Assembly (NCBI RefSeq): GCF_000703045.1
Contig: NZ_JNLJ01000001.1
Location: 1,021,501-1,085,500 of the forward strand
Length of the DNA: 64,000 nt
Direction: 5' to 3'
Source of the DNA: Persephonella sp. IF05-L8
Lineage (GTDB): Bacteria; Aquificota; Aquificia; Aquificales; Hydrogenothermaceae
Part shown: positions 17,996-29,149 of the stretch, piece by piece
How positions within the stretch are numbered: the first letter of the stretch is position 1
Layout: each line of letters starts with the position of its first letter
The notes under the pieces: model-generated
What the model was told of the DNA's origin: nothing
The model's database searches: none
What the model saw: only the letters and a program-made list of their open reading frames with translations
Program-made: the position numbers and the translations under genes

Positions 17996-18448
17996 TTAAA
18001 AGTTTTTCCAGAGAGCTGTAAGCTCTTCAAGATTTTTTGGGTTTTGAGCATGGTGTTTATGCTCGTTTCCTGTGTAAACTTTTAATCTTTTCATATATCT
18101 TTTCTGGAGTTTGTTTTTAGGAAGCATTCTTTCTACAGCCAGCCTAATTACCTCTTCAGGCTTATGTTCAAGCATCCATTGGAGAGTTCTTACTCTAAGA
18201 CCACCTGGTCTGTGGGTGTGGTACTGATAAAGTTTATCTGTGAGCTTTTTACCTGTAACCTGAATTTTGTCTGCATTAAGAACTATAACGAAATCTCCAA
18301 CATCAACGTCTGGCTGAAAGTACGGCTTGTGTTTTCCTCTTAAAACATTTGCAATAAGTGTTGCAAGTCTTCCAAGGTTTTTTCCTGTAGCATCAATTAC
18401 ATACCAATCTCTTTTAACATCCTCTTTGCGAATGCGATATGTTTTCAT
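17996..18448 (-). CDS. rplM: 50S ribosomal protein L13
   Basis: The 150-residue protein has the L13 landmarks WYVIDATGKNLGRLATLIAN, GDFVIVLNADKIQVTGKK and YQYHTHRPGGLR, and MLPKNKLQKRYMKRLKVY near the end. It is the first gene of the L13-S9 operon, with AGGAGG upstream of its ATG and a good promoter between it and hpf. Confidence 0.97.
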   Translation of the reverse strand: MKTYRIRKEDVKRDWYVIDATGKNLGRLATLIANVLRGKHKPYFQPDVDVGDFVIVLNADKIQVTGKKLTDKLYQYHTHRPGGLRVRTLQWMLEHKPEEVIRLAVERMLPKNKLQKRYMKRLKVYTGNEHKHHAQNPKNLEELTALWKNF

Positions 18449-18490
18449 TATCCTCCTCTTTCTTCTGAAGTATTGTCTAACAAGTCAAAA

Positions 18491-18519
18491 ATTATTACAT
18501 ATTAAGGACTTTTTGTCAA
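18491..18519 (-). promoter_or_regulatory. Promoter of rplM-rpsI
   Basis: On the minus strand TTGACA (18514-18519) and AATAAT (18491-18496) are 17 bases apart. The -35 abuts the stop codon of hpf, so the ribosomal operon has its own promoter right behind the hpf gene. Confidence 0.65.
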
Positions 18520-19083
18520 TTATGTCCCAGGAACTATAACCCCGTAGTTTCCTGCTTTTTTTCTGTAAATTACATTAATCTCTCCTGTTTCTGCATTTCT
18601 AAATGGTAGGAAGAATGCTCCAGTTTCCTCAAGAACCATTAGAGCATCCTCAACGGTAAGGGGCTTTTCAAGTGGCATTGGTTCCTGAACAATTAAAGGT
18701 CTTTCTATGCTTTCTTCCTGTGGCATTTGTTGTTTAAGTTTTTCTGCCCTTGCAAGTCTTCTTGCTTCCTCTTTTCTTCTGCTTTTAAGTCGGACAAGCT
18801 GTCTTTCAACTTCGTCTATCACAAAGTCTATAGCTGAATAAAGGTCATTACTTTCTTCCCAGGCATGAATGACACCGCCACCAGGTGTATTGAAATAGAT
18901 ATCTATATCAACCCTGTTCCTGTGTCTGTGTTTTTCAAAAGAATATGTGACCCTAACATTAATAGAGTCATCTGCAACGTCAATGTCTTTAATGTAGGGC
19001 TTTAGCCTTTCAAGTTTGTGCTCTGTGTAACTTTTGATAAATTCAGTAACATCAATATTCTTTCCTACATGTTCTACCTTCAT
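18520..19083 (-). CDS. hpf: Long-form ribosome hibernation promoting factor
   Basis: The 187-residue protein has an N-terminal S30AE domain (about 1-100, [19 protein letters not shown]) that binds the decoding region of resting ribosomes. A charged linker is followed by a C-terminal dimerisation domain (about 125-185, RPLIVQEPMPLEKPLTVEDA and NVIYRKKAGNYGVI). The long form makes 100S ribosome dimers by itself. Its ATG overlaps the rpoN stop, the common rpoN-hpf arrangement, so both are probably expressed together. Confidence 0.92.
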   Translation of the reverse strand: MKVEHVGKNIDVTEFIKSYTEHKLERLKPYIKDIDVADDSINVRVTYSFEKHRHRNRVDIDIYFNTPGGGVIHAWEESNDLYSAIDFVIDEVERQLVRLKSRRKEEARRLARAEKLKQQMPQEESIERPLIVQEPMPLEKPLTVEDALMVLEETGAFFLPFRNAETGEINVIYRKKAGNYGVIVPGT

Positions 19084-20378
19084 CTTCCTATCCTCCTTGT
19101 TCTTGAATCTGGTATATTTAACTGTTCTCTATATTTTGTTACTGTTCTTCTTGCGACATTTATTCCCTGACTTTTTAAAATATTTGCTATTTTCTGGTCG
19201 CTGAGGGGTTTCCTCTTATCCTCTTTTTCTATAAGCTCAGCAATCAAATATTTTACTTTTTCTGCTGATACATCGCCATTGGAAGATGAAAGTTTTGTTG
19301 AGAAAAATGCTTTTAGTGGAACGACACCTGAAGGAAGTTGTGCATATTTACCGGACACTATTCTACTAACTGTAGATTCGTGAAGGCCTACTTCATTGGC
19401 AACATCTTTTAAAATAAGAGGTTTCAGATACTCCTTCCCTTTTCTTACAAAATCTGCCTGATAATTTACAAGGAATTCTGCTATTTTTTTGAGATTTTCT
19501 CTTCTTTGTTCTATTCCTTTTATTATTCCTACTGCCCTTTGTAATTTTTCTTCAAGGAATTTTCTGGTTTCCTCAGGAAGCGTTTTGTCTGATATAAGTT
19601 TTTTGTAATCTGTGGTAAGTTTTAGTTTGGGTATACCTTTTTCATTAATCTGTATTTCAAAACTGTCTCCGTTATCGTATACATAGATATCAGGTTCAAT
19701 ATAGGTTGTTATTTCTTCAGAGAAGGAATAAGTAGGATAGGGTTTTAATGTTTTTATATTGGAGAGTATATAATCTATCTGGTCTTTTGGGTATTTTTGC
19801 TTAAGTTTTTCAGGATAAGGGATTTCTTCAAAATGCTGATAGATAATTTCCTTCGCCAGTTGGTCATTTCCAAATGTCTCAGAGTATTGAGCCCAAAGGC
19901 TCTCTTTGATATCGATGGCGCCTATACCTGTAGGTTCAAGTTTCATAAATTCCTGTCTGGTTTCTTCAACAAGGGAAACCGGAAGGTTGAGTTTGCTTGC
20001 AATTTCTTCAACTGGTATATCTAAAAGACCTTTTTCATTGAGATTTCCTGCTATTTCTTTTGCTATTTCTTTCTTTTCCCCTTCAAATTCAAGCTCAATC
20101 TGAAATTCAAGAAGTTCAAGAAGGTCAGGTTTATGGACTAATCTGTTAGATAGTCTTCTTTCTTCGTCTTCATCATAATATTTTGATAAATCTTTTATTG
20201 GTTCATATTCAGGCTCTAATACCTGCATTTCTTCAAGAAATGGATTTTCTTCAAGCTCCTGTCTAATAGTCTCCTGAAGCTCCAACTTAGGTAAAACTAA
20301 TAAAGCAAGCTGTTGCTTCAGGCTTACTGTTAAAACTAACCTATTTTGAAGCTTTACCTGTATGGTTGTTTTAAGCAT
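19080..20378 (-). CDS. rpoN: RNA polymerase sigma-54 factor
   Basis: The 432-residue protein has region I at the N-terminus ([19 protein letters not shown] and [11 protein letters not shown]), an acidic region II, the core-binding domain, and the C-terminal DNA-binding domain with a helix-turn-helix ([19 protein letters not shown]). The RpoN box [10 protein letters not shown] is present near the end. It directs transcription from -24/-12 promoters with AAA+ activators, none of which is in this window. It overlaps pyrF by eight bases and hpf by four. Confidence 0.95.
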   Translation of the reverse strand: MLKTTIQVKLQNRLVLTVSLKQQLALLVLPKLELQETIRQELEENPFLEEMQVLEPEYEPIKDLSKYYDEDEERRLSNRLVHKPDLLELLEFQIELEFEGEKKEIAKEIAGNLNEKGLLDIPVEEIASKLNLPVSLVEETRQEFMKLEPTGIGAIDIKESLWAQYSETFGNDQLAKEIIYQHFEEIPYPEKLKQKYPKDQIDYILSNIKTLKPYPTYSFSEEITTYIEPDIYVYDNGDSFEIQINEKGIPKLKLTTDYKKLISDKTLPEETRKFLEEKLQRAVGIIKGIEQRRENLKKIAEFLVNYQADFVRKGKEYLKPLILKDVANEVGLHESTVSRIVSGKYAQLPSGVVPLKAFFSTKLSSSNGDVSAEKVKYLIAELIEKEDKRKPLSDQKIANILKSQGINVARRTVTKYREQLNIPDSRTRRIGR

Positions 20379-21072
20379 TATTTATTCTATTTAAGATTTC
20401 TTCTATAGCTTTTTTTCTGTTTTCAGCCTTTAGGATTGGTCTGCCAACAACCAGTATATCTGCCCCCTGAGATATTGCAAATTCAGGGGTTGCTATTCTG
20501 GTCTGGTCATCTGTTTTAGAAGTTGTAAGTCTTATTCCCGGGGTTACAGCTATAAAATTTCCTATCTCTTCTTTAAGTTTTTTTACTTCAAATGGAGATG
20601 AGACAATACCATCTATTCCTGTATCCACTGCAGTTTTTGCCAGTTTAAGAGCCAGCTCTTCAAGTGTATATTTTGAGCCTATATAGTTGATATATTCTTC
20701 AGAATGGCTGGTGAGAATAGTTACTCCAAGAAGTTTTAGATTTGAACCCTGTTTTGCTTCAGCCGCAGCCTTTAGCATCTCTTCTCCACCAAGGGTATGG
20801 ACTGTGAGATAATCAACATTTAATGAAATGGCAGATTTCACACCATTAAACACTGTATTAGGAATATCATGTAGTTTCAGGTCTAAAAATATTTCAAATC
20901 CCATATCCTTTATTTTCTGGATTAGGGGTTTACCTTCTTTTATAAATAGCTGGTATCCTACTTTTATTATGATGTTATAGCCTTTTATGTCTTCTAATAT
21001 TTTCAGGGCTTCCTGTATCTCAGGAACATCAAGGGCTAAGGCAAGTCTCCCCACAGATATCTCCTTATACAA
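20371..21072 (-). CDS. pyrF: Orotidine-5'-phosphate decarboxylase
   Basis: The 233-residue TIM-barrel enzyme forms UMP in the last step of de novo pyrimidine synthesis. [27 protein letters not shown] with the catalytic Lys-Asp pair, VTPGIR and [11 protein letters not shown] are all conserved. It precedes rpoN with an 8-base overlap. pyrD is in the window at 36.7 kb, not adjacent. Confidence 0.96.
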   Translation of the reverse strand: MYKEISVGRLALALDVPEIQEALKILEDIKGYNIIIKVGYQLFIKEGKPLIQKIKDMGFEIFLDLKLHDIPNTVFNGVKSAISLNVDYLTVHTLGGEEMLKAAAEAKQGSNLKLLGVTILTSHSEEYINYIGSKYTLEELALKLAKTAVDTGIDGIVSSPFEVKKLKEEIGNFIAVTPGIRLTTSKTDDQTRIATPEFAISQGADILVVGRPILKAENRKKAIEEILNRINNA

Positions 21073-21121
21073 TTTTTATACCAAATTTTAATTTTAATAA
21101 TAGTGTAAGCCTGAGGAAATT

Positions 21122-21772
21122 TCAATCTGTATAGGCAAGTTCTATTGCCTTTTTGATATCCTCAAATAATGTTATTTCGGCATTGGGATTTCTGAGAACA
21201 TAGGCAGGGTGATAGGTTAGATAGAGGAGTTTCCCATTCCAGTTTATTACCGAACCCCTTTCTTTTGTTATTGCGACTTGCCTTCCAAGAAATGCCCTTG
21301 CTGCAGTAGCCCCAAGTAAACATAAAACTTTTGGATTAATAATCTGAAGCTGCCTTTCAAGGTATGGAAAACAAGCTTCCATTTCCCATGGAGTAGGGGT
21401 TCTGTTGTTTGGTGGTCTGCATTTACAGATATTTGTTATATAGAATTCTTCCCTTTTATGACCTGTGGCTTCTATTAGCCTTGTTAGTAGTTTTCCTGCT
21501 CTCCCAACAAAAGGCCTTCCCTGCTTATCTTCGTCTCCTCCTGGAGCTTCTCCTATAAACATTAATTTTGCTTCTGGATTTCCTTCACCTAAAACTGCCT
21601 GTGTTCTGCTCTGGTATAAGTCGCATTTTCTACATTCCTGTATTTCCTTATTTATCTTTTCAAGCTCTTTTATTTTTTCTTTAATACTATTTTTCATTTC
21701 ACTCTCCGTGTATATATATTCGTATCCAAGTTCCTGCAAGATTTTGAGATGTTTTTTTAGTTGCTCATTCAT
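21122..21772 (-). CDS. Family 4 uracil-DNA glycosylase (Fe-S)
   Basis: The 216-residue enzyme removes uracil from DNA, important in hot environments where cytosine deaminates. [19 protein letters not shown] and [20 protein letters not shown] provide four Cys for a [4Fe-4S] cluster. [20 protein letters not shown] is motif A and [11 protein letters not shown] is motif B. The family is typical of thermophiles. It overlaps the radA stop by four bases, placing two DNA repair functions in one operon. Confidence 0.92.
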   Translation of the reverse strand: MNEQLKKHLKILQELGYEYIYTESEMKNSIKEKIKELEKINKEIQECRKCDLYQSRTQAVLGEGNPEAKLMFIGEAPGGDEDKQGRPFVGRAGKLLTRLIEATGHKREEFYITNICKCRPPNNRTPTPWEMEACFPYLERQLQIINPKVLCLLGATAARAFLGRQVAITKERGSVINWNGKLLYLTYHPAYVLRNPNAEITLFEDIKKAIELAYTD

Positions 21773-23109
21773 TTCAATGCCTCAACAGCCTGCTGTATAT
21801 TTTTTACTTTAATCAGATTTTTATTGTTCATATCTATATTTGCAGGAACTACTATTTTTGTGAAACCAAATTTTTCTGCCTCTTTAATCCTGTGCTCTGT
21901 GTAGTAAACAGACCTTACCTCTCCGGTCAAACCTAATTCTCCAAAAGCCACAAGATTTTCAGGAACAGGTGTATTCCTTAGGGATGATATTATAGCAAGG
22001 GCTACAGGTAAATCTGCAGCTGGTTCTTTTATGTCTATTCCTCCTACAATGTTTACAAATATATCCCTGTCTTTGAGGAATATCCCCAGTTCTTTTTCCA
22101 GGATGGCTGTTATTATAGAAAGTCTATTTATATCAAATCCCTGTGTTTTTCGCTGGGGAACAGCATAAACTGTTTTTGAGACAAGTGCCTGAATTTCAAC
22201 TAAAACAGGCTTTGAACCTTCTGTAAATGGAAATATTACACTTCCCGGTTTACCCTGAGGTCTTTCTGCAAGGAAAAATGAGGAAGGGTCTGCAACTTCC
22301 TTCAGACCTTTTTCTTCCATTGAAAATACAGATAGCTCTCCTGCAGCTCCAAATCTGTTTTTTATGATTTTCAGAACCCTGTAGGCATGTCCCCTTTCTC
22401 CTTCAAACTGTGCAACAGTATCAACTATATGCTCTAAGACTTTAGGACCTGCTATACTTCCTTCTTTGGTTACCTGACCTACTAAGACAACAGGAATGCT
22501 TTTTTGTTTAGCAATTTCTGTAAGTCTTCCACTGACTTCCCTTACCTGAGATACTGAGCCTGCTATAGATTCCAGCTGTGTGGAGTATATTGTTTGAACA
22601 GAATCTACAATAACAAAATCTGGATTTTCAGTTTCTATGGTGTCTATAATGTTTTCAAGGATATTTTCAGACAGGATAATCAGATTATCCTTTAATGCCT
22701 GAATTCTTTCCCCTCTCAGATAGACCTGATGGGCAGATTCTTCTCCTGTAACGTAAAGAACCTTTGAACTGTCTGCCATATTAGAGGATATCTGGAGTAA
22801 AAGGGTTGATTTTCCTATTCCCGGCTCACCTGATATAAGAATAACCTGCCCTTTGACAATACCACCTCCAAGGGCTTCGTCAAGGGTCTTTATACCTGTT
22901 GAAATCCTTTCATATTTTTCCTTAATTTTTGCTTTTGTAATAGGGACTGGCCTGGAATATTCTTTCTTTTCAGGTCTAAATGATTTATTGGAACTCTTTT
23001 TTTCTTCAACAAGGCTGTTCCAGCTGCCACATACTGAACATCTTCCTGACCATGTGGGAAATGTTGCTCCACATTTATTACATACATAAATAGTTTTCTT
23101 TTTTGCCAT
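21769..23109 (-). CDS. radA: DNA repair protein RadA
   Basis: The 446-residue protein processes recombination intermediates by branch migration. Domains in order: N-terminal zinc finger (CNKCG and CSVCG, about 10-27), RecA-like ATPase with Walker [14 protein letters not shown], the RadA-specific KNRFG motif ([12 protein letters not shown]), and a C-terminal Lon-protease-like domain ([16 protein letters not shown]). The 5' region carries a perfect hairpin that includes its AGGA ribosome site. Confidence 0.96.
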   Translation of the reverse strand: MAKKKTIYVCNKCGATFPTWSGRCSVCGSWNSLVEEKKSSNKSFRPEKKEYSRPVPITKAKIKEKYERISTGIKTLDEALGGGIVKGQVILISGEPGIGKSTLLLQISSNMADSSKVLYVTGEESAHQVYLRGERIQALKDNLIILSENILENIIDTIETENPDFVIVDSVQTIYSTQLESIAGSVSQVREVSGRLTEIAKQKSIPVVLVGQVTKEGSIAGPKVLEHIVDTVAQFEGERGHAYRVLKIIKNRFGAAGELSVFSMEEKGLKEVADPSSFFLAERPQGKPGSVIFPFTEGSKPVLVEIQALVSKTVYAVPQRKTQGFDINRLSIITAILEKELGIFLKDRDIFVNIVGGIDIKEPAADLPVALAIISSLRNTPVPENLVAFGELGLTGEVRSVYYTEHRIKEAEKFGFTKIVVPANIDMNNKNLIKVKNIQQAVEALK

Positions 23110-23115
23110 CTGCTG

Positions 23116-23139
23116 TCCTGTTAAATGGATTTAACAGGA
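23116..23139 (-). promoter_or_regulatory. Inverted repeat covering the radA ribosome-binding site
   Basis: On the minus strand TCCTGTTAAA and TTTAACAGGA are perfect 10-base arms around TCCA. The end of the second arm, AGGA, is the likely Shine-Dalgarno for radA, whose ATG is seven bases further on. A further TGTTAAA half site lies just upstream. It may be an RNA hairpin hiding the ribosome site or a DNA operator. Confidence 0.6.
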
Positions 23140-23174
23140 ATTTAACATAAATAACTTTTGAAATAAAGCAATAT

Positions 23175-23591
23175 TCAGTATTCAATTAGGTCTTCTTTCA
23201 TATTGAGAATTTTTATTTCAGGTTCAGAAGATATAAATTCTTTAATTGCCCAGTTGAGTTTATGAAGTTCCCTTTCTGGATTTATACGTTTGAAAAAAGA
23301 TAGTATTGTACTTTTGTTAATTAGTTTATATCCTGTAAGGATTTTCCATGCCAGCATGCTTTCTCCTATCTCATATGTATCTTTCCATAGACTGTAAATT
23401 TTGATATAAAGTATGATTTCATTTTTGGGAATATATAATTGCCATGAAAATTCCTTTTTTTCTAACTTTATAGGAAATCCTTTCCTGGATAATCCTATCA
23501 TTAACCAGTTGGCAACACTTTTACCTAATGTACCGTCGGTGGTTTCTTCATCCCAGACATTAAATCTTTTTGATTCAATTATGATTTCCAT
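23175..23591 (-). CDS. Unrecognised protein of 138 residues
   Basis: I do not recognise this family. The protein seems soluble, has no signal peptide, and is rich in Ile, Lys and Trp with alternating hydrophobic strands (SWQLYIPKNEIILYIKIYSL), suggesting an alpha/beta fold. The start MEIIIESKRFNVWDEETTDG follows a GGGAGGG-type ribosome site. It sits between rnhA and radA on the same strand, 46 bases before rnhA and 65 after radA's upstream region, and may be expressed with either. Codon use resembles its neighbours. Confidence 0.7.
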   Translation of the reverse strand: MEIIIESKRFNVWDEETTDGTLGKSVANWLMIGLSRKGFPIKLEKKEFSWQLYIPKNEIILYIKIYSLWKDTYEIGESMLAWKILTGYKLINKSTILSFFKRINPERELHKLNWAIKEFISSEPEIKILNMKEDLIEY

Positions 23592-23637
23592 AGTCCCTCC
23601 CCGCTGAAACCCACTATTAATTTTATATTAGTATAAC

Positions 23638-24084
23638 TTATTTTAAAAATTTTCTGGCTTCTTCTTTTGCTATTTTGTCGCAGAGTTCATTTTCTCTATG
23701 TCCTGCGTGTGCTTTAACCCAGATAGGATTGACTTTGTGCTTTTGTAAAAGATTATAAATCTCTATCCACATATCTTTATGGGCTATTTCTTTTCTGGAA
23801 GCATTTTTCCAGTTATTTTTTTGCCAGTTATAAATCCATTCGGATATGGCTTTGATTACATACTGGGAGTCTGAATATAAATCTACTTCACAGGGTTCTT
23901 TAAGAGCTTTAAGTCCTTCTAAAACAGCTTTTATTTCCATCTCATTATTGGTGGTTTCTGCTTTACCTCCTTTTAATATCTTTTCATGCTGGTTATATCT
24001 TAAGAATGCACACCATCCGCCTGCTCCTGGATTTCCCAGAGAAGAACCGTCAGTAAAAATCTGAACTTTTTTCATCTTTACCAT
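23638..24084 (-). CDS. rnhA: Ribonuclease HI
   Basis: The 148-residue enzyme (145 from the internal ATG 24075) degrades RNA in RNA-DNA hybrids. Metal ligands are visible in order: [25 protein letters not shown], and [12 protein letters not shown], then [20 protein letters not shown] near the end. The upstream ATG overlaps the TonB stop by seven bases. An AGGATGG sequence is better spaced for the second ATG, so MKKVQIF may be the true start. Confidence 0.94.
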   Translation of the reverse strand: MVKMKKVQIFTDGSSLGNPGAGGWCAFLRYNQHEKILKGGKAETTNNEMEIKAVLEGLKALKEPCEVDLYSDSQYVIKAISEWIYNWQKNNWKNASRKEIAHKDMWIEIYNLLQKHKVNPIWVKAHAGHRENELCDKIAKEEARKFLK

Positions 24085-24992
24085 CCTATTATTTCAAAGG
24101 TTACAGGTAATTCTATAGTTAAATCTCCTTTTGGAGGTTTTTTACCATATTTCTTGGCAAAGAGGGGAACATATTTCTTAACTAATCTGATAGCTCCTTT
24201 ATCAAGGACACTATAATTACTACTTTCTACAATTTCTATTGAGTTTTCATCTACAGAACCATCAGCTTTTATAGTAAATCTTATTACCAAAGAACCTTCT
24301 ATCCTAAGTCTTTTAGCCATAGGAGGATACAAATCTTTTCTTCGGGCAAGGTCATTCAAATATTCCTCTAAAGCCCGAATATATGCCAGTATGTCTTCAT
24401 CTGTTTTTTTCTTCTCTTTATTTATGTCTTCACCATGTTGGTAAATTAATTCTTTCCCTTTAAGAGAAGAAAGATTAAAGTTTGCATTTGGAGGCGTCTT
24501 ATTTTCTTCATTGTTGGAGGATGTAGATTTGGCAATCTCCTGAACAGGCTGTGTAGTTTCTTCTTTAATAGGTTCTGGTTTTGGCTTTTCAACAGGCTTA
24601 GGCTTGGGTTTAGGTTTGGGTTTTTCTACAGGTTTTGGCTTTGGTTTTGGCTTTGGTTTGGGTTTCGGTTTAGGCTTAGGCTTGGGTTTAGGCTTCGGCT
24701 TCGGCTTAGGCTTCGGTTTGGGCTTTGGTTTCGGCTTAGGTTTGGGAGAGGATTTCTGCACTGGATTAATTATTTTTTTCTTTGCCTCTCCTACAGGAAC
24801 TTTTTTCTTGGGTTTAGGAGCAGCATTTTTCTTTTTCTCAGGTTTTACAATGTTTATATAAACGATTTTCTTTTTTTTCGTTGGTTTTTCAGGGGATTTT
24901 ATATTAGCAAGGCCAAGAAATACTAAACCGTGAAAAGTAAGGGAAAGAATGAGCCCTATTAGTAAAATTTTTGTGTCATTGAAATTTTTCAA
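24078..24992 (-). CDS. tonB: TonB-family energy transducer with a long Lys-Pro tract
   Basis: The 304-residue protein transmits proton-motive energy from ExbB/ExbD to outer-membrane transporters. It has an N-terminal membrane anchor (about 8-30), a periplasmic spacer, and a C-terminal TonB domain ([20 protein letters not shown] ... LPVTFEIIG). The spacer holds about 19 consecutive Lys-Pro pairs (about 83-121), then two VEKPKP blocks. The DNA of this tract (about 24605-24745) is a degenerate hexamer repeat. Start overlaps exbD by four bases. No TonB-dependent receptor is in the window. Confidence 0.92.
   Translation of the reverse strand: MKNFNDTKILLIGLILSLTFHGLVFLGLANIKSPEKPTKKKKIVYINIVKPEKKKNAAPKPKKKVPVGEAKKKIINPVQKSSPKPKPKPKPKPKPKPKPKPKPKPKPKPKPKPKPKPKPKPVEKPKPKPKPKPVEKPKPEPIKEETTQPVQEIAKSTSSNNEENKTPPNANFNLSSLKGKELIYQHGEDINKEKKKTDEDILAYIRALEEYLNDLARRKDLYPPMAKRLRIEGSLVIRFTIKADGSVDENSIEIVESSNYSVLDKGAIRLVKKYVPLFAKKYGKKPPKGDLTIELPVTFEIIGW
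24600..24750 (-). repeat. Degenerate hexanucleotide tandem repeat coding Lys-Pro
   Basis: Units such as GGTTTA, GGCTTA, GGTTTG and GGCTTC (plus strand) repeat with period six, each coding Pro-Lys on the minus strand. Wobble positions vary, so the array is kept at the protein level rather than by recent slippage, though length change remains possible. Confidence 0.8.
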
Positions 24993-25396
24993 TTTAATTT
25001 TGATGTTTCTATAGTATATTTTTCAAGGCCTAACTCCCGACATGTATCAATAACAGATACAATTTTTTGAAATGGAGTATCTTTATCGGCTCTAAGAACA
25101 ATAACAGGTTTCTTTTCTTTGGTTAAATCTAAAAGTTTTTCTTTTAAGTTAGATAGTTCTATTGGTTTATCATTTAGGTAGAGTGTTCCATCTTTCTTTA
25201 TTGTGATAACAATTTTCTTTTCTGTAGGTTCTTTAGCTTCTGATGTTTTTGCCTGGGGAAGATTGAGTGGGATTTTACCTTCCACTATAAATGTTGCTGT
25301 TGCCAGAAAAATAATTAAGACAACTAATATAATATCTACAAAAGGGGTCATATTTATTTCAGCTATCTCTTTGTCATCATCGTCTATTAGCTTCAT
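24989..25396 (-). CDS. exbD: ExbD/TolR-type proton channel subunit
   Basis: The 135-residue protein has the family pattern: a short cytoplasmic start, one membrane helix beginning [20 protein letters not shown] with the essential Asp for proton flow, and a periplasmic domain. It works with ExbB to energise TonB. It overlaps exbB by one base and tonB by four, forming an exbB-exbD-tonB operon. Confidence 0.92.
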   Translation of the reverse strand: MKLIDDDDKEIAEINMTPFVDIILVVLIIFLATATFIVEGKIPLNLPQAKTSEAKEPTEKKIVITIKKDGTLYLNDKPIELSNLKEKLLDLTKEKKPVIVLRADKDTPFQKIVSVIDTCRELGLEKYTIETSKLN

Positions 25397-25860
25397 TACT
25401 CCTCCAGCTCAACAGGTAAATTCTTTTTATATTCATATAAAAGTAATATCTTTTTTATTTTTCTCACAAAGTAGTTATAAGCGATAACAGAAGGTATAGC
25501 TACAAACAAACCCATTGCTGTTGCCACAAGAGCTTCAGATATTCCTTCCATAACAACTCTTACCCCAAATTCAGAAGCACGTCCAAGGTCATGAAAGGCC
25601 TGAATAATACCAAGAACAGTCCCAAACAGACCTATAAAAGGAGCATTATTACCAAATGTAGCCAGAATACCCAATCTTTTTTCAAGGGAAAGCTTAAGAG
25701 AAATTGGGTCATAATCCATCATATTTTTTTCTATTCTGGGAATGACTATAAGTCTTTCAATTACAACAGCAACACCAACTACACTCATAAGGATTAAAAG
25801 ATAGAGGACAGGAGTTTCTCCTATTAGAGCTAATTTAAGGAAAAAATCTGTTATATTCAA
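25396..25860 (-). CDS. exbB: ExbB/TolQ-type proton channel subunit, short form
   Basis: The 154-residue protein has the three membrane segments of ExbB/TolQ/MotA, with LATFGNNAPFIGLFGTVLGI and ALVATAMGLFVAIPSVIAYN, the conserved second and third helices. It lacks the N-terminal extension of enteric ExbB, as is common for short ExbB in hyperthermophilic bacteria. First gene of the operon. Confidence 0.92.
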   Translation of the reverse strand: MNITDFFLKLALIGETPVLYLLILMSVVGVAVVIERLIVIPRIEKNMMDYDPISLKLSLEKRLGILATFGNNAPFIGLFGTVLGIIQAFHDLGRASEFGVRVVMEGISEALVATAMGLFVAIPSVIAYNYFVRKIKKILLLYEYKKNLPVELEE

Positions 25861-25902
25861 TTTATTCTCCCTACAGGGTTTATATAGTTATTTTTACTTT
25901 AA

Positions 25903-27596
<1,694 letters not shown>

Positions 27597-27610
<14 letters not shown>

Positions 27611-28271
27611 AATAATGAACAATCTTGCTTTTAGATGGTCTATACATAATATCTATTAAGAACCAGCCTGTAATAAAGCCTCCTATATGGGCATACCATG
27701 CAACTCCACCCATATTTGGAGGAGTTACAAGGGCAAAAAGAACCTGAATAAAAAACCAGTATCCAATGAAGAACCATGCAGGTAGCACAAAAACAAAGAA
27801 TATAAAAGGAGGAATTACTGTTAAAACCTTTGCTTCAGGATATAGTTTTATGTATGCAGCAAGAACTCCACTTATAGCACCAGAAGCTCCAATCATAGGA
27901 ATAAAGAAATTTCCTGCAGCCAGGCTCACAATAGATTGTGTTAAAGCAGCTCCTATTCCCGACAAAAGATAAAATATTATAAATTTGATTTTACCCAGAG
28001 CATCTTCAACATTATTACCAAATATCCATAAAAAAAGCATATTTCCAAACAGATGAGCAAAACTCCCATGTAAGAACATAGATGTAAAAATCTTGTCAAA
28101 CCTTAAATGAATAATATCTATAGGTAAAAGCCCATATGTATGGATAAAAAGTTTAAACTCTTGAGGTGACAAAGAAACCTCATACAAGAAGATTACGCTG
28201 TTAACAATAATAAGCAATACTGTAATAAGAGGAAAAGAACGAGTAGGAATGTTGTCCTTTATCGGAAACAT
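27597..28271 (-). CDS. Rhomboid-family intramembrane serine protease
   Basis: The 224-residue polytopic protein has the rhomboid catalytic pair: Ser in IGASGAISGVLAAY (about 130) and His in WYAHIGGFITGWFL (about 195), and the HLFGNMLFLWIFGNNVED helix-loop typical of bacterial rhomboids. It cleaves membrane-embedded helices; its substrate is unknown. GAGGAT precedes the ATG. A small-RNA-like terminator lies 33 bases upstream, so its own transcription may depend on read-through from the promoter at 28367-28395. Confidence 0.9.
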
Positions 28272-28303
28272 CTTAATCCTCAGTTTTTTAAAAATAATAC
28301 CAT

Positions 28304-28361
28304 AAAAAAGGAGGCTCCGTTGCAGAGCCTCAGAATTTTGGGGGAGGGAGGGGGGAGGTGT
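28304..28361 (-). ncRNA. Candidate C-rich small RNA or rhomboid leader attenuator
   Basis: A near-ideal promoter on the minus strand (TTGACA 28390-28395, TATATT 28367-28372, 17-base spacer) would start near 28360. The transcript would begin with CACCUCCCCCCUCCCUCCCC, then form a terminator: GAGGCTC and GAGCCTC (28331-28325 and 28317-28311, 7-base loop) followed by six U. That makes about 57 nucleotides with no open frame. The CCUCC-rich 5' end resembles C-rich small RNAs that pair with ribosome sites. Alternatively it is the leader of the rhomboid gene. Confidence 0.5.
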
Positions 28362-28519
28362 TTATTAATATAAATCTTTTATATTAATTTGTCAACTTTT
28401 TTAATAAATTTTTATTTTAAATAGCAGTATAGCTTTTTTAAAAGCAAGTTGGCTATTGTTTTAAATTGTAAATTTATAAATCCAAGTTCTAATTTTATAT
28501 TCAATCTGATTGCAAATAA

Positions 28520-28545
28520 AAAAAGGGGCTTTTAAGCCCCTTTTT
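28520..28545. terminator. Bidirectional terminator after the oxidase operon
   Basis: AAAAAGGGGCTT and AAGCCCCTTTTT form a perfect stem with a two-base loop, flanked by A- and T-runs on both sides. It lies 36 bases beyond the last oxidase gene stop on the minus strand. Confidence 0.85.
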
Positions 28546-28580
28546 AAACTATATAGAAGAGATATCTGGTATGATTATAA

Positions 28581-28805
28581 TTACTCTCTCATTAATTCCC
28601 TGAGCCAGATATACTTATCAGCAGCTTCTGGTCCTTTTCCTATAACATCAAGCCAGCCGAGGAAATCAGGTATCCAGTCAAAAACAATGTAAGCAACTGT
28701 AAATAGAATATAGCCTATCCAGAAAAGCATCCACCATGTTGGAACTGCATCTGTCATATATGTAATTTTATCTACAGCCTTTGTGTTCTCTAAATGTGAT
28801 GCCAT
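28581..28805 (-). CDS. Small membrane protein resembling the CcoP (FixP) N-terminal anchor
   Basis: The 74-residue protein has one membrane helix. MTDAVPTWWMLFWIGYILF followed by TVAYIVFDW matches the FixP_N segment of cbb3 oxidase subunit CcoP (NPLPRWWxxxF...Y). It has no heme motif. The diheme part is encoded separately at the start of this operon, so CcoP appears to be split in two. It overlaps the preceding CcoS-like gene by one base. Confidence 0.7.
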   Translation of the reverse strand: MASHLENTKAVDKITYMTDAVPTWWMLFWIGYILFTVAYIVFDWIPDFLGWLDVIGKGPEAADKYIWLRELMRE

Positions 28806-29101
28806 CAGTATTTACCTCCTTCTTTTTCTGCTTTTACTATTTTTTCTTCTAAATCTAATATTTCATATTTAGGCCCTTCTATATCCTTAAAATCCCCTTT
28901 CATGTAAGAATAGATAAAAAGAGCCAACCATCCAGTTAAAGCTACAATATAGGCAATAACTTCTACAAGGAAGCCCTTTAGTTCTGAACCTGACATCCCT
29001 GCTTCAAGATAAGCTACTGTTCTTGTAGCAATAATGGTTCCAACAACAAATAAGAAAATAAAGAGTATTAAAAGTGCTACTGTCTTTTGACTAATTCTCA
29101 T
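28805..29101 (-). CDS. Two-helix membrane protein with a CcoS-like tail
   Basis: The 98-residue protein has two hydrophobic segments (about 8-30 and 45-67) and then KGDFKDIEGPKYEILDLEE. That tail matches CcoS, the small cbb3 assembly protein (SGQFDDLEGP...IL). An extra N-terminal helix makes it longer than ordinary CcoS. It could combine assembly and subunit roles. It lies between the CcoO gene and the CcoP-anchor gene. Assignment to CcoS is by motif only. Confidence 0.6.
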   Translation of the reverse strand: MRISQKTVALLILFIFLFVVGTIIATRTVAYLEAGMSGSELKGFLVEVIAYIVALTGWLALFIYSYMKGDFKDIEGPKYEILDLEEKIVKAEKEGGKY

Positions 29102-29149
29102 TTTTCAACCTCCATTCTCCATAATGGAGAAAAAAGGGGCAACTGCCCC

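Larger units (their letters stand above)
28272..28580. other. Intergenic region between rhomboid and oxidase genes
   Basis: This 309-base gap holds no gene. From left to right it contains a terminator hairpin, a G-rich tract on the plus strand (28340-28358), a strong minus-strand promoter, AT-rich sequence with no recognisable signal (28396-28515), and the terminator of the oxidase operon. Confidence 0.7.

Noticed and set aside
24604-24861. A Gly-Leu/Gly-Phe repeat protein on the plus strand
   Set aside because: It is the mirror of the Lys-Pro tract of TonB.
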